From assembly GCA_038093515.1 (NCBI GenBank), contig JBBPSI010000290.1, forward strand, positions 1 through 27,476: 27,476 bases of DNA, given 5' to 3'. Under the pieces are notes generated by a model that saw only the letters and a list, made by a program, of their open reading frames with translations, searched no databases and was not told the DNA's origin. The DNA is from Butyriboletus loyo (taxonomy: Eukaryota > Basidiomycota > Agaricomycetes > Boletales > Boletaceae). Positions 9,231 through 19,218 of this stretch are shown piece by piece. Within the stretch, counting starts at the first letter, position 1. Each line of letters begins with the position of its first letter. The translations under genes and the position numbers were made by a program.

Positions 9231-9239
9231 GATTTTTAG
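9231..9239 (+). other. Gag-pol -1 frameshift site, copy 1
   Basis: Gag ends GAT TTT TAG. The pol frame is -1 relative to gag and is open across this point (GGA TTT TTA). Slippage of the Phe codon on the five-T run would let ribosomes bypass the TAG. The same nine bases are found in copy 2 at 13140-13148. This is inference from frame geometry. Confidence 0.55.
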
Positions 9240-11324
9240 AAGAGAGGGAAGTTTCTACGTCTTCACCTCTCCATGTAATCGCCCCTGAAGTTTTATCAAA
9301 CCCCAATGCACAATCTATTCGAGTTCCTGTGTCTCTATTTGCGCATGAGGAGGGTCAAATCGTCGACACATTTGCCCTGGTGGACAGTGGTGCAAGCGGA
9401 TGTTTCATAGACCGAGATCTAGTGAAACGAAAGAAACTGCCGATGGAACAGCTACCCAAACCACTTAGTGCCCAGAACGTGGACAGGTCAAACAACCAAG
9501 GAGGAGTCATTCGACACAAGGTCACCATCTCCATCAGGATTGGAGAAAATATAGGCAGAGAAAACATGATCCTGGGATTACCATGGCTGAGAGAAGCAAA
9601 CCCGGTAATAGATTGGGCCACTGGCCATATCAATCTCCCGGATCAAATCAAGAAGCCCCGACACAACTCCCCTCGGGCAATCGCGCAGCGTTACCTGGTA
9701 CGGTACCTGGACTTGGACCCAGACTCCAAGATCGCCAAGCTCTGGAAGAAGCGAGTAGATGCTTCAGCAAGGGAAGCTTACCCTGTCAGAAAAGCCACCA
9801 TCGCCACGGAAATCGCCGCCCAAACTGTCAAGGAGAAAGCGGTTCTCCCAACTCCGTTCGCTGCCTTCACGGACATTTTTGACAAGAAGAATACTGAGGA
9901 ACTACCCCCATCCTGATCTTTCGACCACGCCATCGACCTCGACAAAGACTTTGTTCCGAAAGTCGCAAAGGTCTATCCCTTGAACCCGAAAGAGTCAGAA
10001 GCATGCAAGGCTTTTGTCGAAGAACACCTTAAGTCGGGAAAGATCACTCCTTCCAAGTCTCCTCAGGCAGCCCCCTTCTTCTTCGTATCCAAGAAGGATG
10101 GCTCGCTACATCCCTGTCAAGACTACAGGTACCTGAATTCACACACTGTCAAAAACGCCTACCCTCTTCCCCTCATTTCCGACCTCGTGGACCGTCTCAA
10201 AGGCTCAAAAATCTTCACGAAAATGGACATCTGCTGGGGATACAACAACGTCCTCATCAAACCGAACGACCGCTGGAAAGCAGTGTTCATCACTCCCCAA
10301 GGGTTGTTCGAACCAACCGTGATGTTTTTCGGGTTGTGCAACTCCCCTGCCACGTTCCAGGTGCTAATGGACCATATCTTCAGTGATCTCATGGCCGAAG
10401 GATGGCTCATTATCTACATGGATGATCTCCTGATCCATTCTGCCACCACTGCCGAACACGAAGCGCGAACGATTCGTGTCTTGGAACGTCTCCGTGAGCA
10501 TAAGCTGTTCCTCAAACTGGAAAAGTGTTCGTTTGATGCCGAAGAAGTGGAGTATCTCGAAATGATGGTCCGAGAAGGTCAGGTCAAGATGGACCCTACC
10601 AAACTAAAAGCCATTCACGAATGGAACCCCCCGACCTCAGTGAAGGCAGTTAGGTCCTTCATAGGGTTTTGCAATTTCTACCGGAGGTTTATCCAAGACT
10701 TCTCCCACATCGCAAAGCCCCTCCATGACTTAACTAAGAAGAACTCCCCATGGGCATGGACTCCGGCTTGTGAACAGGCATTCCAAGCAATCAAGCAGTC
10801 ATTCTTACGCCAACCCATCCTTTCCATGCCCGATGTCATGAAACCATTCGCTGTCATGATGGACGCTTCCCTCACTGCCACGGGCGCAGTACTCATGCAA
10901 AAGGATGTCAACGGTGACCTGCATCCTTGTGCCTATCTTTCAAAGACGCTCTCACCCGCTGAGCATAACTACGATATCTATGATCGTGAATTACTCGCTG
11001 TTATTCACGTGCTAGAGGAATGGCGACACTACCTGCCCAGCACTGGTCACCAGGTGGAGATTCTCACTGATCACAAGAATCTCACTTACTTCCGTCAACC
11101 CAATAAACTGTCCTGCCGGCAAGCATGCTGGCTGATGTTTCTGCAGGATTTTGACCTGCACTTCCATCATATTCTGGGCACGCAAATGGGACCCGCAGAT
11201 GCTCTATCTCGAAGGGACGACGTCGACACCTCTGCTGACAACCAAGAGGTCACCCTTCTCCCAGAAAATCTATTCGCCAGGAAAATCAACTTCACTCTCA
11301 CCAAGAAGATTGCCGCCTCGACTC
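9236..11324 (+). pseudogene. Pol of gypsy copy 1: protease, RT, RNase H; nonsense codon, integrase missing
   Basis: The frame runs from the gag overlap to the LTR of copy 2. The aspartic protease has VDSGASG (about 9379-9399) and ILGLPWL. RT has [17 protein letters not shown] and YMDD at 10415-10426. RNase H has D in VMMDAS, E in DRELLAV, D in LTDHKN and D in GPADALSR. One in-frame TGA (9914-9916) stands where copy 2 has CGA. A 30-nt in-frame deletion in the protease removes ten residues present in copy 2 (between RIGE and ENM). R-to-C changes (10232, 11114, 11126) fit C-to-T at CpG. The H2C2 zinc site, integrase core and any chromodomain are absent because the frame stops at KKIAAS. Frame-wise it runs on to 11335 inside the LTR. 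Confidence 0.92.
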
Positions 11325-11749
11325 TGTTACGGTAGTGGTCTACTTTTTCTCTCCCTTACCATTAGGACTATTACATTCACCTAGCCTTTTGCTAGTTCCA
11401 CTTGAACGGTGACAACCATTCATACTTAGTCATCACTTCCCGCGCACGGACGCTCCTTCTTTCACACTCCGGAATCTTCTGGAATGTTCCTTCCGTATTT
11501 GTAGTTTCCTTCTCGCATCTCGATTAGGAACACGGTCTGTGCGCAGACCCCAGTAGTATAAAGGCTCGGCCTTTACACCATGTACACTATCTAGTTCTAC
11601 GCAGCCTACTGCTAGCAATTAGTATCACTTCCAGACTCTTAGTGTGCGCACTAAGACATAGTCTGAGACTCACCCAGAATCGTCTCTCGAGTCTCGAGGC
11701 CACTCCAGAGTGCCTCCTCGCTGTTCAATTGTTAGCGCCCAGCGTAACA
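11325..11749 (+). repeat. 5' LTR of gypsy copy 2 (LTR-A, 425 bp)
   Basis: The LTR runs from TGTTACGG to GCGTAACA and is homologous along its full length to 6177-6604. It keeps GGTCTGTGCGCAGACC, TATAAAG (11557-11563), the TATA-overlapping dyad (11559-11575, with two compensating changes relative to copy 1) and the leader stem-loop (11638-11655). Confidence 0.92.
11557..11598 (+). promoter_or_regulatory. LTR-A promoter of copy 2: TATA box and predicted start
   Basis: TATAAAG at 11557-11563 is followed 32 bases from its first T by ATCTAGTTCT (11589-11598), the predicted RNA 5' end. That sequence is complementary to the site just after the LTR. Confidence 0.6.
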
Positions 11750-11751
11750 AA

Positions 11752-11761
11752 AGAACTAGAT
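11752..11761 (+). other. Putative self-primer binding site of copy 2
   Basis: AGAACTAGAT begins two bases after the LTR end and is the exact reverse complement of 11589-11598. The arrangement is the same as in copy 1. Confidence 0.6.
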
Positions 11762-12152
11762 CTTCCTCTCGCTTCTGCTTCCCAGCAGTAAAGCCGCCCT
11801 CCTCTCGCCCAACATTTCCATCCAACGTCCCAGACACGTTGGTCGTTCTTTCCGCGTTCCCTCCCCCGAACCAGAACCCATCGTCGTCGACAACCCATCA
11901 CTGCCACACTCTCCTGCCCCGCCAGACCCTCAACCCCAGTTTTCCCCTTTGCCCCAGTTGGACCCCAAACCCTCTTATCAACCTGAGGACCAGGGTCTAG
12001 GGCAGGAAGACGAACCAGCACCCAGCGACGACGGTTATAGCAGCGACTGGCTTGACAGAACCCCCCACGTCTCTCCCCACATCTCCCGCTCTCCCTCTCT
12101 GCCGTATTACCTGCCTGCAGATCCCTCTGACAACGAGGACGACGACGACGAT
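11760..12152 (+). CDS. Open frame upstream of the gag ATG (possible N-terminal extension of Gag)
   Basis: In phase with gag, the frame is open from just after TAG at 11757-11759 up to the ATG at 12153, without any ATG. It encodes a Pro/Ser-rich then acidic segment (GRSFRVPSPEPEPIVVDN, SDDGYSSDWLD, DNEDDDDD). Differences from copy 1 in the GRSF...VVDN part are mostly at third positions. Either translation starts at a non-AUG codon or an original ATG was lost. It may instead be untranslated leader. Confidence 0.4.
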
Positions 12153-13148
12153 ATGTCTGATAAGAAGAATATTGTTCCCAAGGACTTCTCTGGTCTCAAC
12201 GAAGACACCTCACGATGGTTACTCGCCATGCGCACCTACTTCGCCGCCAATCAGATGGCATTCCCCGATGACGAGTCCAAAATCAACGCCCTCCTCATGA
12301 AGATGAGCGAAGGGAAAGGAAAGACGTTCTCCGAGGGATGGATGAGTCTTCTTCTGGACGGACACCCCACAGCGTGACAAAGAGAGTTCTCCACGGTCTG
12401 CGAAGACTTCCACCGAGTCTTCCACCCCTTCGACGTAGGAGAGAGTGCCCGAATTGACCTGGGGAACCTCACCCAGAACAAAGCCAACCGCAAGGACGGC
12501 TACGACACCTACGTCACCGAGTTCCAATTGCTCGCCGCCAAGTCAGGAATCATAGATGAGAAGGCGCTCATCGAGTGGTTCATCCGCGGTCTCGACCCCC
12601 GCCTCGCTGAGTCTGTTCTCTCTTGTGAGAAACCCCCTACCACGCTTGCCGGATGGGCCGAGAAAACATCCGCCTTCCATGCGCAGCACAAGCGCATCGA
12701 CGACCTCCGCGCAGGGAAGCGCTACATTCCCACTTTCTCCTCTCCCTCCAAGCCCTCGTCTAGCAGAAGGGACCCCAACGTGATGGACGTCGACGCAGTC
12801 CGACTTACTCCCGTACAACGTGCAGAGTACATGAAGCAGAACAAATGCTTCGTTTGCCACCAAGTCGGCTGCCGATCGACTAACCATCCTTGCCCCCCTC
12901 GCAACGGGCAGAACTCCCGAGGACCGCCCCCTCGTCCCCCTCGTAACCCTCAGCATGCGCACGCCGCAGTTGTCACGTCCCCCGAACCTAAGCCCTCCCC
13001 ACTCGTCGACTACTTGTCCGAGTTGAAAGGTCGAGGCACCCAACAGGAAGATGTCTTGAACGTTCTCAAGGCATGCTTCAATGAAGACGAAGAAAAACTG
13101 CCCATCGCGGCAACCAAGGTGGCTGAAGAATGGCTGAAGGATTTTTAG
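12153..13148 (+). pseudogene. Gag of gypsy copy 2, one nonsense codon
   Basis: The frame is 331 codons plus TAG, the same length as the repaired count for copy 1. TGA at 12375-12377 interrupts it after HPTA and fits a former CGA. The first ATG after the predicted RNA start, about 560 nt downstream, is the chosen start (MSDKKN). The gag core and a zinc knuckle of the form C-x2-C-x4-C-x4-H are as in copy 1. The pol frame overlaps at the 3' end through the T-run. Confidence 0.85.
13140..13148 (+). other. Gag-pol -1 frameshift site, copy 2
   Basis: GAT TTT TAG in the gag frame and GGA TTT TTA in the pol frame. The site is identical to copy 1 although the flanking bases differ. In this copy the pol frame upstream of the site includes an ATG at 13130. 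Confidence 0.55.
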
Positions 13149-15265
13149 AAAGGAGGGAAGTTTCGACGTCTTCGCCTCCTCATGTAATCGCCCCTGTAGT
13201 TTTATCAAACCCCAATGCGCAATCAATTCGAGTTCCTGTATCATTATTCGCGCACGAAGGGGGACAAATCGTCGACACATTCGCCCTGGTGGACAGCGGC
13301 GCAAGCGGATGTTTCATAGATCGCGATCTAGTGAAATGAAAGAAACTGCTGATGGAATGGCTACCCAAGCCACTTAGTGCCCAAAATGTGGACAGGTCAA
13401 ACAACCAAGGAGGAGTTATACGATACAAAGTCACCGTCTCCATCAGGATTGGAGAAACCGAGGAGGAACAGAGCTTCCTAGTCCTCAACATAGGAAAAGA
13501 AAACATGATCTTGGGACTACCGTGGTTAAGAGAAGCGAACCCAGTAATAGATTGGGCCACTGGCCATATTGATCTCCCAGATCAAATCAAGAAGCCCCGA
13601 CACGACTCCCCTCAGGCAATCGCATAGCATTACCTGGTACGGTACCTGGACTTGGACCCAGACTCCAAGATAGCCAAGCTCTGGAAAAAGCGAGTAGACG
13701 CTTCAGCAAGGGACGCCTACCCTGTCAGAAAGGCCACCATCGTGACGGAGATCGCCGCCCAAGCCGTTAAGGAGAAAGCAGTTCTCCCAACCCCGTTCAA
13801 GTCCTTCGCAGACGTTTTTGACAAGAAAAACACTGAGGAACTACCCCCGTCCCGATCTTTCGACCACGCTATCGACCTTGACAAAGACTTTGTCCCGAAA
13901 GTCACCAAGGTCTACCCCCTGAATCCGAAAGAGTCGGAAGCCTGCAAAGCTTTCGTCAAGGAACACCTCAAGTCGGGAAAGATCACGCCCTCCAAGTCTC
14001 CTCAGGCGGCCCCCTTCTTCTTTGTGTCCAAGAAGGATGGCTCGTTATGCCCCTGTCAGGACTACAGGTATCTGAACTCCCATACAGTCAAGAACGCCTA
14101 CCCTCTCCCTCTCATCTCCGACCTCATCGATCGACTCAAGGGGTCAAAGATTTTCGCCAAGATGGACATCCGCTGGGGATACAACAACATCCTCATCAAG
14201 CCAAACGACCGCTGGAAGGCGGCCTTCATCACTCCCCAAGGGCTGTTCGAACCCACAGTGATGTTCTTTGGCCTCTGTAACTCCCCAGCCACATTCCAGG
14301 CGTTGATGGACCACATCTTTGGCGACCTAATGGCAGAGGGTTGGCTGATCATCTACATGGACAACCTTTTGATCCATTCCACCACCACTGCCGAGCATGA
14401 AGCACGAACGATCTGTGTCTTGGAATGTCTTCGCGAACACAAGTTGTTTCTCAAACTGGAGAAATGCTCGTTCGATGCTGAAGAAGTAGAGTACCTCGGA
14501 ATGATGGTCCGAGAAGGGCAGGTCAAGATGGATCCTACCAAATTGAAAGCCATTCGCAAATGGAATCCTCCTACCTCGGTGAAGGCTGTCAGGTCGTTCA
14601 TCAGGTTTTGCAACTTTTATCGGAGATTCATACAGGACTTCTCCCATATCGCGAAACCGCTGCACAACCTGACCAAGAAGAACTCTCCCTGGGCCTGGAC
14701 CCCTGCCTGCGAAGCCGTGTTCCAGGCAATAAAACAGTCGTTCTTGAGGCAGCCTGTCCTCTCCATGCCCGATGTTATGAAGCCGTTCGCCGTCATGACG
14801 GACACCTCCCTCACTGCTACGGGGGCAGTGCTCATGCAGAAGGATGTCAACGGCGATTTACATCCTTGTGCCTACCTCTCCAAGACGCTCTCACCAGCTG
14901 AGCGTAACTATGATATTTATGATCGCGAGTTGCTCACGGTCATCCACGCCCTGGAAGAGTGGCGGCATTACCTGCGTGGTACCGGACATCAAGTGGAGAT
15001 TCTTACTGACCACAAGAATCTCACTTATTTCCAACAACCCAACAAACTCTCTCGCCAGCAAGCGCGCTGGCTCATGTTTTTGCAGGACTTCGACCTGCAT
15101 TTCCACCACATCCCGGGTACGCAGATGGGCCCTGCCGATGCCCTGTCCCGACGGGACGACGTCGACACCTCAACCGACAACCAGGAAGTCACCCTTCTCC
15201 CAGAAACTCTCTTCGCTCGCAAGATCGACGTCGCCCTTGCCGAGAAGATTGCCGCCTCCTTTCGA
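13145..15265 (+). pseudogene. Pol of gypsy copy 2: protease, RT, RNase H; two nonsense codons, YMDN, integrase missing
   Basis: Protease VDSGASG is followed by TGA at 13337-13339 (copy 1 has CGA) and TAG at 13625-13627 (copy 1 has CAG); all segments are in one frame. RT retains QDYRYLN and [10 protein letters not shown], but the catalytic YMDD reads YMDN (14354-14365), which removes an essential metal-binding Asp. RNase H keeps D, E, D, D. The glycine in [12 protein letters not shown] of copy 1 is Arg here (G to A). The protease segment missing from copy 1 is present (ETEEEQSFLVLNIG). The frame leaves gypsy sequence after EKIAAS and reads into an LTR-B fragment, ending at 15289. This copy cannot make an active RT. 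Confidence 0.92.
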
Positions 15266-15270
15266 TTCAT

Positions 15271-15483
15271 CAAGTGCCTAGCAATCTAGCTTATACCCCA
15301 TTCTGCCGATAGAGCCGATAAGCTCAAGCTCGATCTCGTCTGGTCTCCGCCATACGACATCTCGCCGACACTTGCTCTGCAGAAGCCCGATAGCGTCGTC
15401 TACGCGAGTCGGCCATCTTCCCGATTAGGCTCGAGCCCCTATTCAAGTGCTCGCTGCTAGTTGTTTCGCACTCCAGCGTAACA
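15271..15483 (+). mobile_element. LTR-B fragment, about 213 bp
   Basis: It is the reverse complement of 8312-8523 with only a few differences, ending CCAGCGTAACA at 15483. In the sense assumed for LTR-B it is the 3' quarter of the LTR. Its left edge is fused to the broken end of gypsy copy 2, with about 10 bp of uncertain origin at the joint. Confidence 0.85.
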
Positions 15484-15830
15484 GCTCCAGCCTTATCACC
15501 TGCCTGTGCTTTGTGTAGTGCAGAAACTGTTGTATAGGACCGCTTGTGGCAAAGGTATTCATGCTAGCATTCGACTGCACGTTGCTTGCACAACAACTGG
15601 AGCTTCAACTTAATCCTCAACTGTTGCCAGCAAATAGACAAGTGGTTAAAACTAGGGAATCCTAGTCTAACCATGAGCCTTTATATATTATACAGATGTG
15701 TGCACAGACCAAGCTGTGCGTGAGATAAACTACTATACATGGCTAGACTAAAGAAGAGAAGCACAACGGTGATTAACCACACGAGGCACAGGATCAAAAG
15801 GAAGAGAAGTAAACGGAGATTAAATACATG
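15484..15830 (-). repeat. Probable remnant of another LTR, minus sense
   Basis: No coding frame. GCACAGACCAAGCTGTGC lies at 15702-15719, next to TATATATT (15682-15689). On the minus strand this gives GGTCTGTGC 11 bp upstream of a TATA box, the same layout as LTR-A and LTR-B. The ends of the repeat were not found. Confidence 0.4.
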
Positions 15831-16320
15831 TGTTGTGACATCATAGAGTCTAGGCCTAGTCTAGGCCATGACATCATATGCTTAGTCAGCAGGAGATCAC
15901 ATGTAAGTTCTCACGATCATGTGCACTATGTCATGTGACCTTTGAAGTTGAATGTTGAAGCAGAACGATTAAGTCTGAAGTGAAAGTGTACGAATAAATG
16001 TTATGATTATAACAGTTTGTTGAATACAAAGCAGAAAGTAAGCAGTTATAATACAGAAAGGTTGAAGCATAGCTGCATCTAGCATGATATCGATGGGGAC
16101 AAGGTTCATTTTTCGAATGCTGCCATTGAACTTGAATGCGGCACAGGCAGCCGAACGTTCAAGCAGAAAACCAAACACCATCAAGCAACTTTGTCGTGCA
16201 TTTTGGAGTTGCTGAACTGGCTCTAAGCCTGAGACACCTTTACTATATTCGTTTGCTTACATAACACATTTCGCGCTGTGTCCGCATACGCACACATCAT
16301 TATTCGTAATCTTTCCTACA
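15831..16320 (-). repeat. Candidate copia-type LTR remnant, minus sense
   Basis: On the minus strand a purine run (GAGGGAGAG, 16321-16329) is followed by TGTAGGAAAG, as expected for a polypurine tract and LTR start. A TG on the plus strand at 15831 (TGTTGTGACATC) gives a possible other end, for 490 bp. GACATCAT and TCTAGGCC are each repeated within 15838-15890. TGACATCAT followed by GTCTAG-like sequence also occurs in the copia LTR (about 4291-4310). The internal region is gone or not recognisable. Confidence 0.35.
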
Positions 16321-16449
16321 CTCTCCCTCAAATGGAGTGTGGTCTGCTGTAATGAAAAGAGTGAATAAAATAGAAAGAATGGAATGAATACCTATCCAGC
16401 ATCAAAACACAAAGGTTTCCCAATAAAACGAAGTTGTCCGTATAAAATC

Positions 16450-19090
16450 TGATGCGTCCGATGCGTCCCGAAAATGCGGCGCTCGAGGGGTGTCCATATA
16501 TGGAGAGTCGCGGCTCGGCTAATCTGTGCTCGTCCTTCCTCTGCGAGCGGTCACCACCGATCGACTCCAGCACTGTCAGCATCGCATATCACGCCTCGGG
16601 ATGGCAGCCAGACCATCTGTGGATCATATGCAACATACCCGGAAAATCCGATTCGCCCGATTCGGCTTCGACACGACCGTATAACGTGGCGAATCCATTT
16701 TCTCGTATTGACGCGGTGCATGTTTCTAGATTACGGCTTGAGCTTGCCACGTCGGCGCGGCGGGTTCACGGGTAAGGCGGGTCGTATGGGACACCTGCTA
16801 GATGCTGTGGATGGTCCAGGTATGTTGCGCTTTGTGCGCTCGCGCGGTCCATACTGACCCACTCCACCTATAGCCAGCAGTCGCATTTCGACTCGTTTCG
16901 AGTCGCAGCGCGCACCGCTCGTTGCACCATCCTTCCGGCACCATTTCCCGTCCTATTCGGCACGGTCTCCAGCATTTCGGCGCGTTCCGTCGCCCTCAAC
17001 GTCTCCCCCGGTTTGACCATCTCGCCCAAAATCCCCTTTGGCCTTATATCTCGGCATAGCACGTCCAGGACGTCCAAGCGCTGGGTCCCCTAGCTCATGG
17101 GGCCTCCTGAACACCTGTGGGAACTGTCCTGACCATTTTCGCCACCTCCTGGACCTCCCAGCGAGATCTCGTTACCCAACTCGACTTGGTTACCCAAATC
17201 AGCTCCTGATCCGGTATCCCGACCCAGCGTGCTGGGGTCGTCAAAGTGCTCGTTCCCACTCCTCCGGGACGTCTTGGGAACGTGTCTGAACTATTTGGCA
17301 CACGCGCTTCGCCGCCCGGATCGCCTGGCTCGTCTGGTGTCGCCTCAGGTACGCTTTCTTCATCTAGCCGCCCTAACCATCTGCGCTCGCATTCCAATGT
17401 GTTGCTCAGGTTCTGTGGAATATTCCTAGCGTCCTCGACACCTCCTGGTGCCCCCGTTACATTCAATTTGCGGCCGGTGGCTTGAGTGTTGCAGCTTGCA
17501 CATTCTGTCTACTTCCCCTCGAGCGTTGCGCTCGAGGGACCGTTCCGTCACCGCGCGGTGTTGTCGGGTGGTAGAGATGGGTCTGGTAAGACTTCAGGTA
17601 TGTTACATATATCTCTGACTAGTGCTCTGCCGATTTTTAGTGGTCATAGGTTTCGGTGGTCATCACCCCACTTTGTACTTTTTGTGCTTGCTATTCTCTC
17701 ATACCATGTACCTCAATTGACTTTTTGAGTTTTGCAAAATTTAAATTGTAAAATTTAAACATGGTGACTGGAGTCCTTACTTTGCAAATTGACAGACGGA
17801 GTATGCAGTCGGAGAAATTTGAAGCACAGACCGACTGCGGTTGTGCGGCTTTCCATACCACCGTCTTGTTGTAGCGCCTGCACGGGTATGATTTGTCCAT
17901 CATGTTGTTGTAAAAACATCGAGGTGACTCGTTCGTCTGACGGTCGACCATGCCACTATGGCCCAGGATGCTTTTCATACTTTGGAGTCTGGAACATTGA
18001 CATCCACACCCGGAACTCTCCACCGCGGCGTTCACCCGAGAACCGCAGCCCAAGGGATCGAAGCCCTCGTCCGAAAACCGACGTCGTCGCCACCTACTCT
18101 AAATGTAGAGGCGGACGGTCCGATCTGCTGGAGACACGTTGATCGTTAGTTTTCTTTTCCCAGTCCAATCCGTCGCTTTTCTAGTCATGCCAACACCCGC
18201 GCCGACGGTCTCCTGCTCAACAATATTTATTAGCAGCGCAGCTAGCGTGGATGGACGGAAGAGGATGTGTTTGGATCATACCGTACACTCGGTAGGCGGC
18301 ATGAGAATGGATATGATGATGATGACAGACTTGGGCCTTGGCTGATACAGGGATTTGGTTCATGTTTGCTACAAGTCAGCTCATGGTTGTCGCCACTTTT
18401 TGTAAACTGTCAGTATTTACTCCTCTGACATCTACTCCCAACGTCGTTACATAAGCAATTCAAACATACGAATTGTAGGGAAATTAACGCGTCAGAGGCT
18501 GACGCGACGGGTCCTCTGCGATCATTGAAGCTCGGAAGTGATCTCTCGGATAAGCCCCTTTTTCATGGGCTTGAAATCCTTGTTTACCGTTCGGCGAATC
18601 CAGGCACAACCCGGCCTCAGAGACTCGTCAAAATGACAAGGACCAGCCTGAGACAGACTTGTCCACGGCGAAAGTCGCCGGGGATTAGACAACCCTTGAC
18701 ATAGGTCTGGTCGACTTCGAGATGCCAAGAGACGCTTGTTGGTGTCAAGGGAACGAAGGGGCGGGGGGTCGGGTCGCTTCCTTGTTGGGATATCGTGTCC
18801 ATAGGCTAGTATATCCGTTTCCAGGGAGGATAGCAAATATGGGGTTTTTCTTCTTGGGTGGTTTATCGAATGAGGAACCCAGCTCAGCCATAAGCGCAGT
18901 TGATCCGGGACTGTGGAGACCGACCGAGGATCTGTCAGGCGGGGTGAATGGCATGTTCCTCATCCCGCCGGCCCGTGCGCCCAACTCTTGCACCGATGCG
19001 GTCAATTGGACACGCAAAACAACCGCACGGTGCGCTGACCATGAATATGGGAGGGGAGAAAGAGGTCCGAGTCGTTGGTAGAGACCGAGT
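16450..19090. other. 2.6 kb without a recognised gene
   Basis: Only short frames on both strands; none matches a family I know. The part from 16800 to 17640 has three plus-strand intron-like intervals (separate entry). The part from 17700 to 19090 includes a 63-codon plus frame at 17958-18149 (MAQDAFHTLESG...) and other unconvincing frames. The base composition is GC-richer than the transposon zone, suggesting host sequence. No TIR or LTR was seen here. Confidence 0.4.
16820..17640 (+). other. Possible unrecognised spliced transcript (three intron-like intervals)
   Basis: Candidate introns are 16820-16873 (GTATGT, CTGAC, TAG), 17349-17409 (GTACGC, CTAAC, CAG) and 17598-17640 (GTATGT, CTGAC, TAG). 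All are on the plus strand and 43-61 nt long, like those of the uricase gene. Joining 17348 to 17410 continues one frame from about 17162 to a stop near 17575 (including LGTCLNYLAHALRRP and VLWNIPSVLD). No domain is recognised. A 123-codon frame on the opposite strand (17095-17466) overlaps, so the coding strand is unsettled. It may be a decayed gene. Confidence 0.2.
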
Positions 19091-19091
19091 C

Positions 19092-19218
19092 TATATATTA
19101 CCACTATGATCCTTATCAGTTCTTATCTCGAACCAATATATATGCTGAGTCACCTCGTTCTCATCTTATCTGCAACCCGTCGGCCGACCAGCTTCATTGA
19201 TCCTGATTCCAGCCCATC
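19092..19218 (+). promoter_or_regulatory. Promoter region and 5' UTR of uricase gene
   Basis: TATATATT at 19092-19099 lies about 120 bases before the uricase ATG. A pyrimidine-rich leader (CACCTCGTTCTCATCTTATC) follows, typical of fungal promoters. No binding site for a known regulator is claimed. Confidence 0.45.

Larger units (their letters stand above)
7421..9239 (+). pseudogene. Gag of gypsy copy 1, split by solo LTR-B
   Basis: The coding parts are 7421-8311 and 9135-9239; they join in frame to 331 aa once LTR-B and one copy of the CCCAG duplication are ignored. Gag builds the virus-like particle. The central part (about residues 60-150, with FSEGW, FHRVFHPFD and EWFIRSLDP) resembles the retrotransposon gag family. 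The RNA-binding zinc knuckle is C232-x2-C235-x4-C240-x4-H245. The chosen ATG (MSDKKN) aligns with that of copy 2; an N-terminal extension may have been translated (see 6617-6976). The stop is TAG directly after a T-run at the pol junction. LTR-B adds a premature end at 8336-8338. Confidence 0.85.
6177..11324 (+). mobile_element. Gypsy copy 1 (LTR-A family), 3'-truncated and carrying two nested solo LTRs
   Basis: Order: 5' LTR (6177-6604), primer site, leader/gag N-terminal frame, inverted solo LTR-A (6977-7403), gag, solo LTR-B (8312-9129), end of gag, then pol up to RNase H. Pol stops at 11324, where the LTR of copy 2 begins. There is no integrase, polypurine tract or 3' LTR. RNase H downstream of RT and the absence of an upstream integrase fit the Ty3/gypsy domain order. 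The left flank is GCAAGA; the matching right target duplication is lost. Confidence 0.88.
11325..15265 (+). mobile_element. Gypsy copy 2 (LTR-A family), 3'-truncated
   Basis: It starts with an LTR placed directly against the truncated pol of copy 1, without a polypurine tract. This LTR is therefore the 5' LTR of copy 2, inserted into copy 1. Leader, gag and pol follow, but the element breaks at about 15260-15270 before integrase and is fused to an LTR-B fragment. Its own 3' LTR is missing. Confidence 0.87.

Noticed and set aside
11325..11749. This LTR as the 3' LTR of copy 1
   Set aside because: No polypurine tract precedes it and pol is cut mid-frame, while a matching leader, gag and pol follow it; it is the 5' LTR of copy 2.
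11710..12000. 96-codon plus frame across the LTR end and leader of copy 2
   Set aside because: It lacks an ATG and is in a different phase from gag; substitution pattern favours the gag-phase frame instead.
12543..13304. 253-codon minus-strand frame opposite gag of copy 2
   Set aside because: Antisense shadow of gag with no recognisable protein family; the matching frame in copy 1 is broken.
17095..17466. 123-codon minus-strand frame in the unrecognised locus
   Set aside because: No known domain, and it overlaps plus-strand intron signals. Long frames without stops are expected by chance in GC-rich DNA.
18722..19081. 119-codon frame upstream of uricase
   Set aside because: No homology recognised, equal-length frame on the opposite strand, and it lies in the uricase promoter region.
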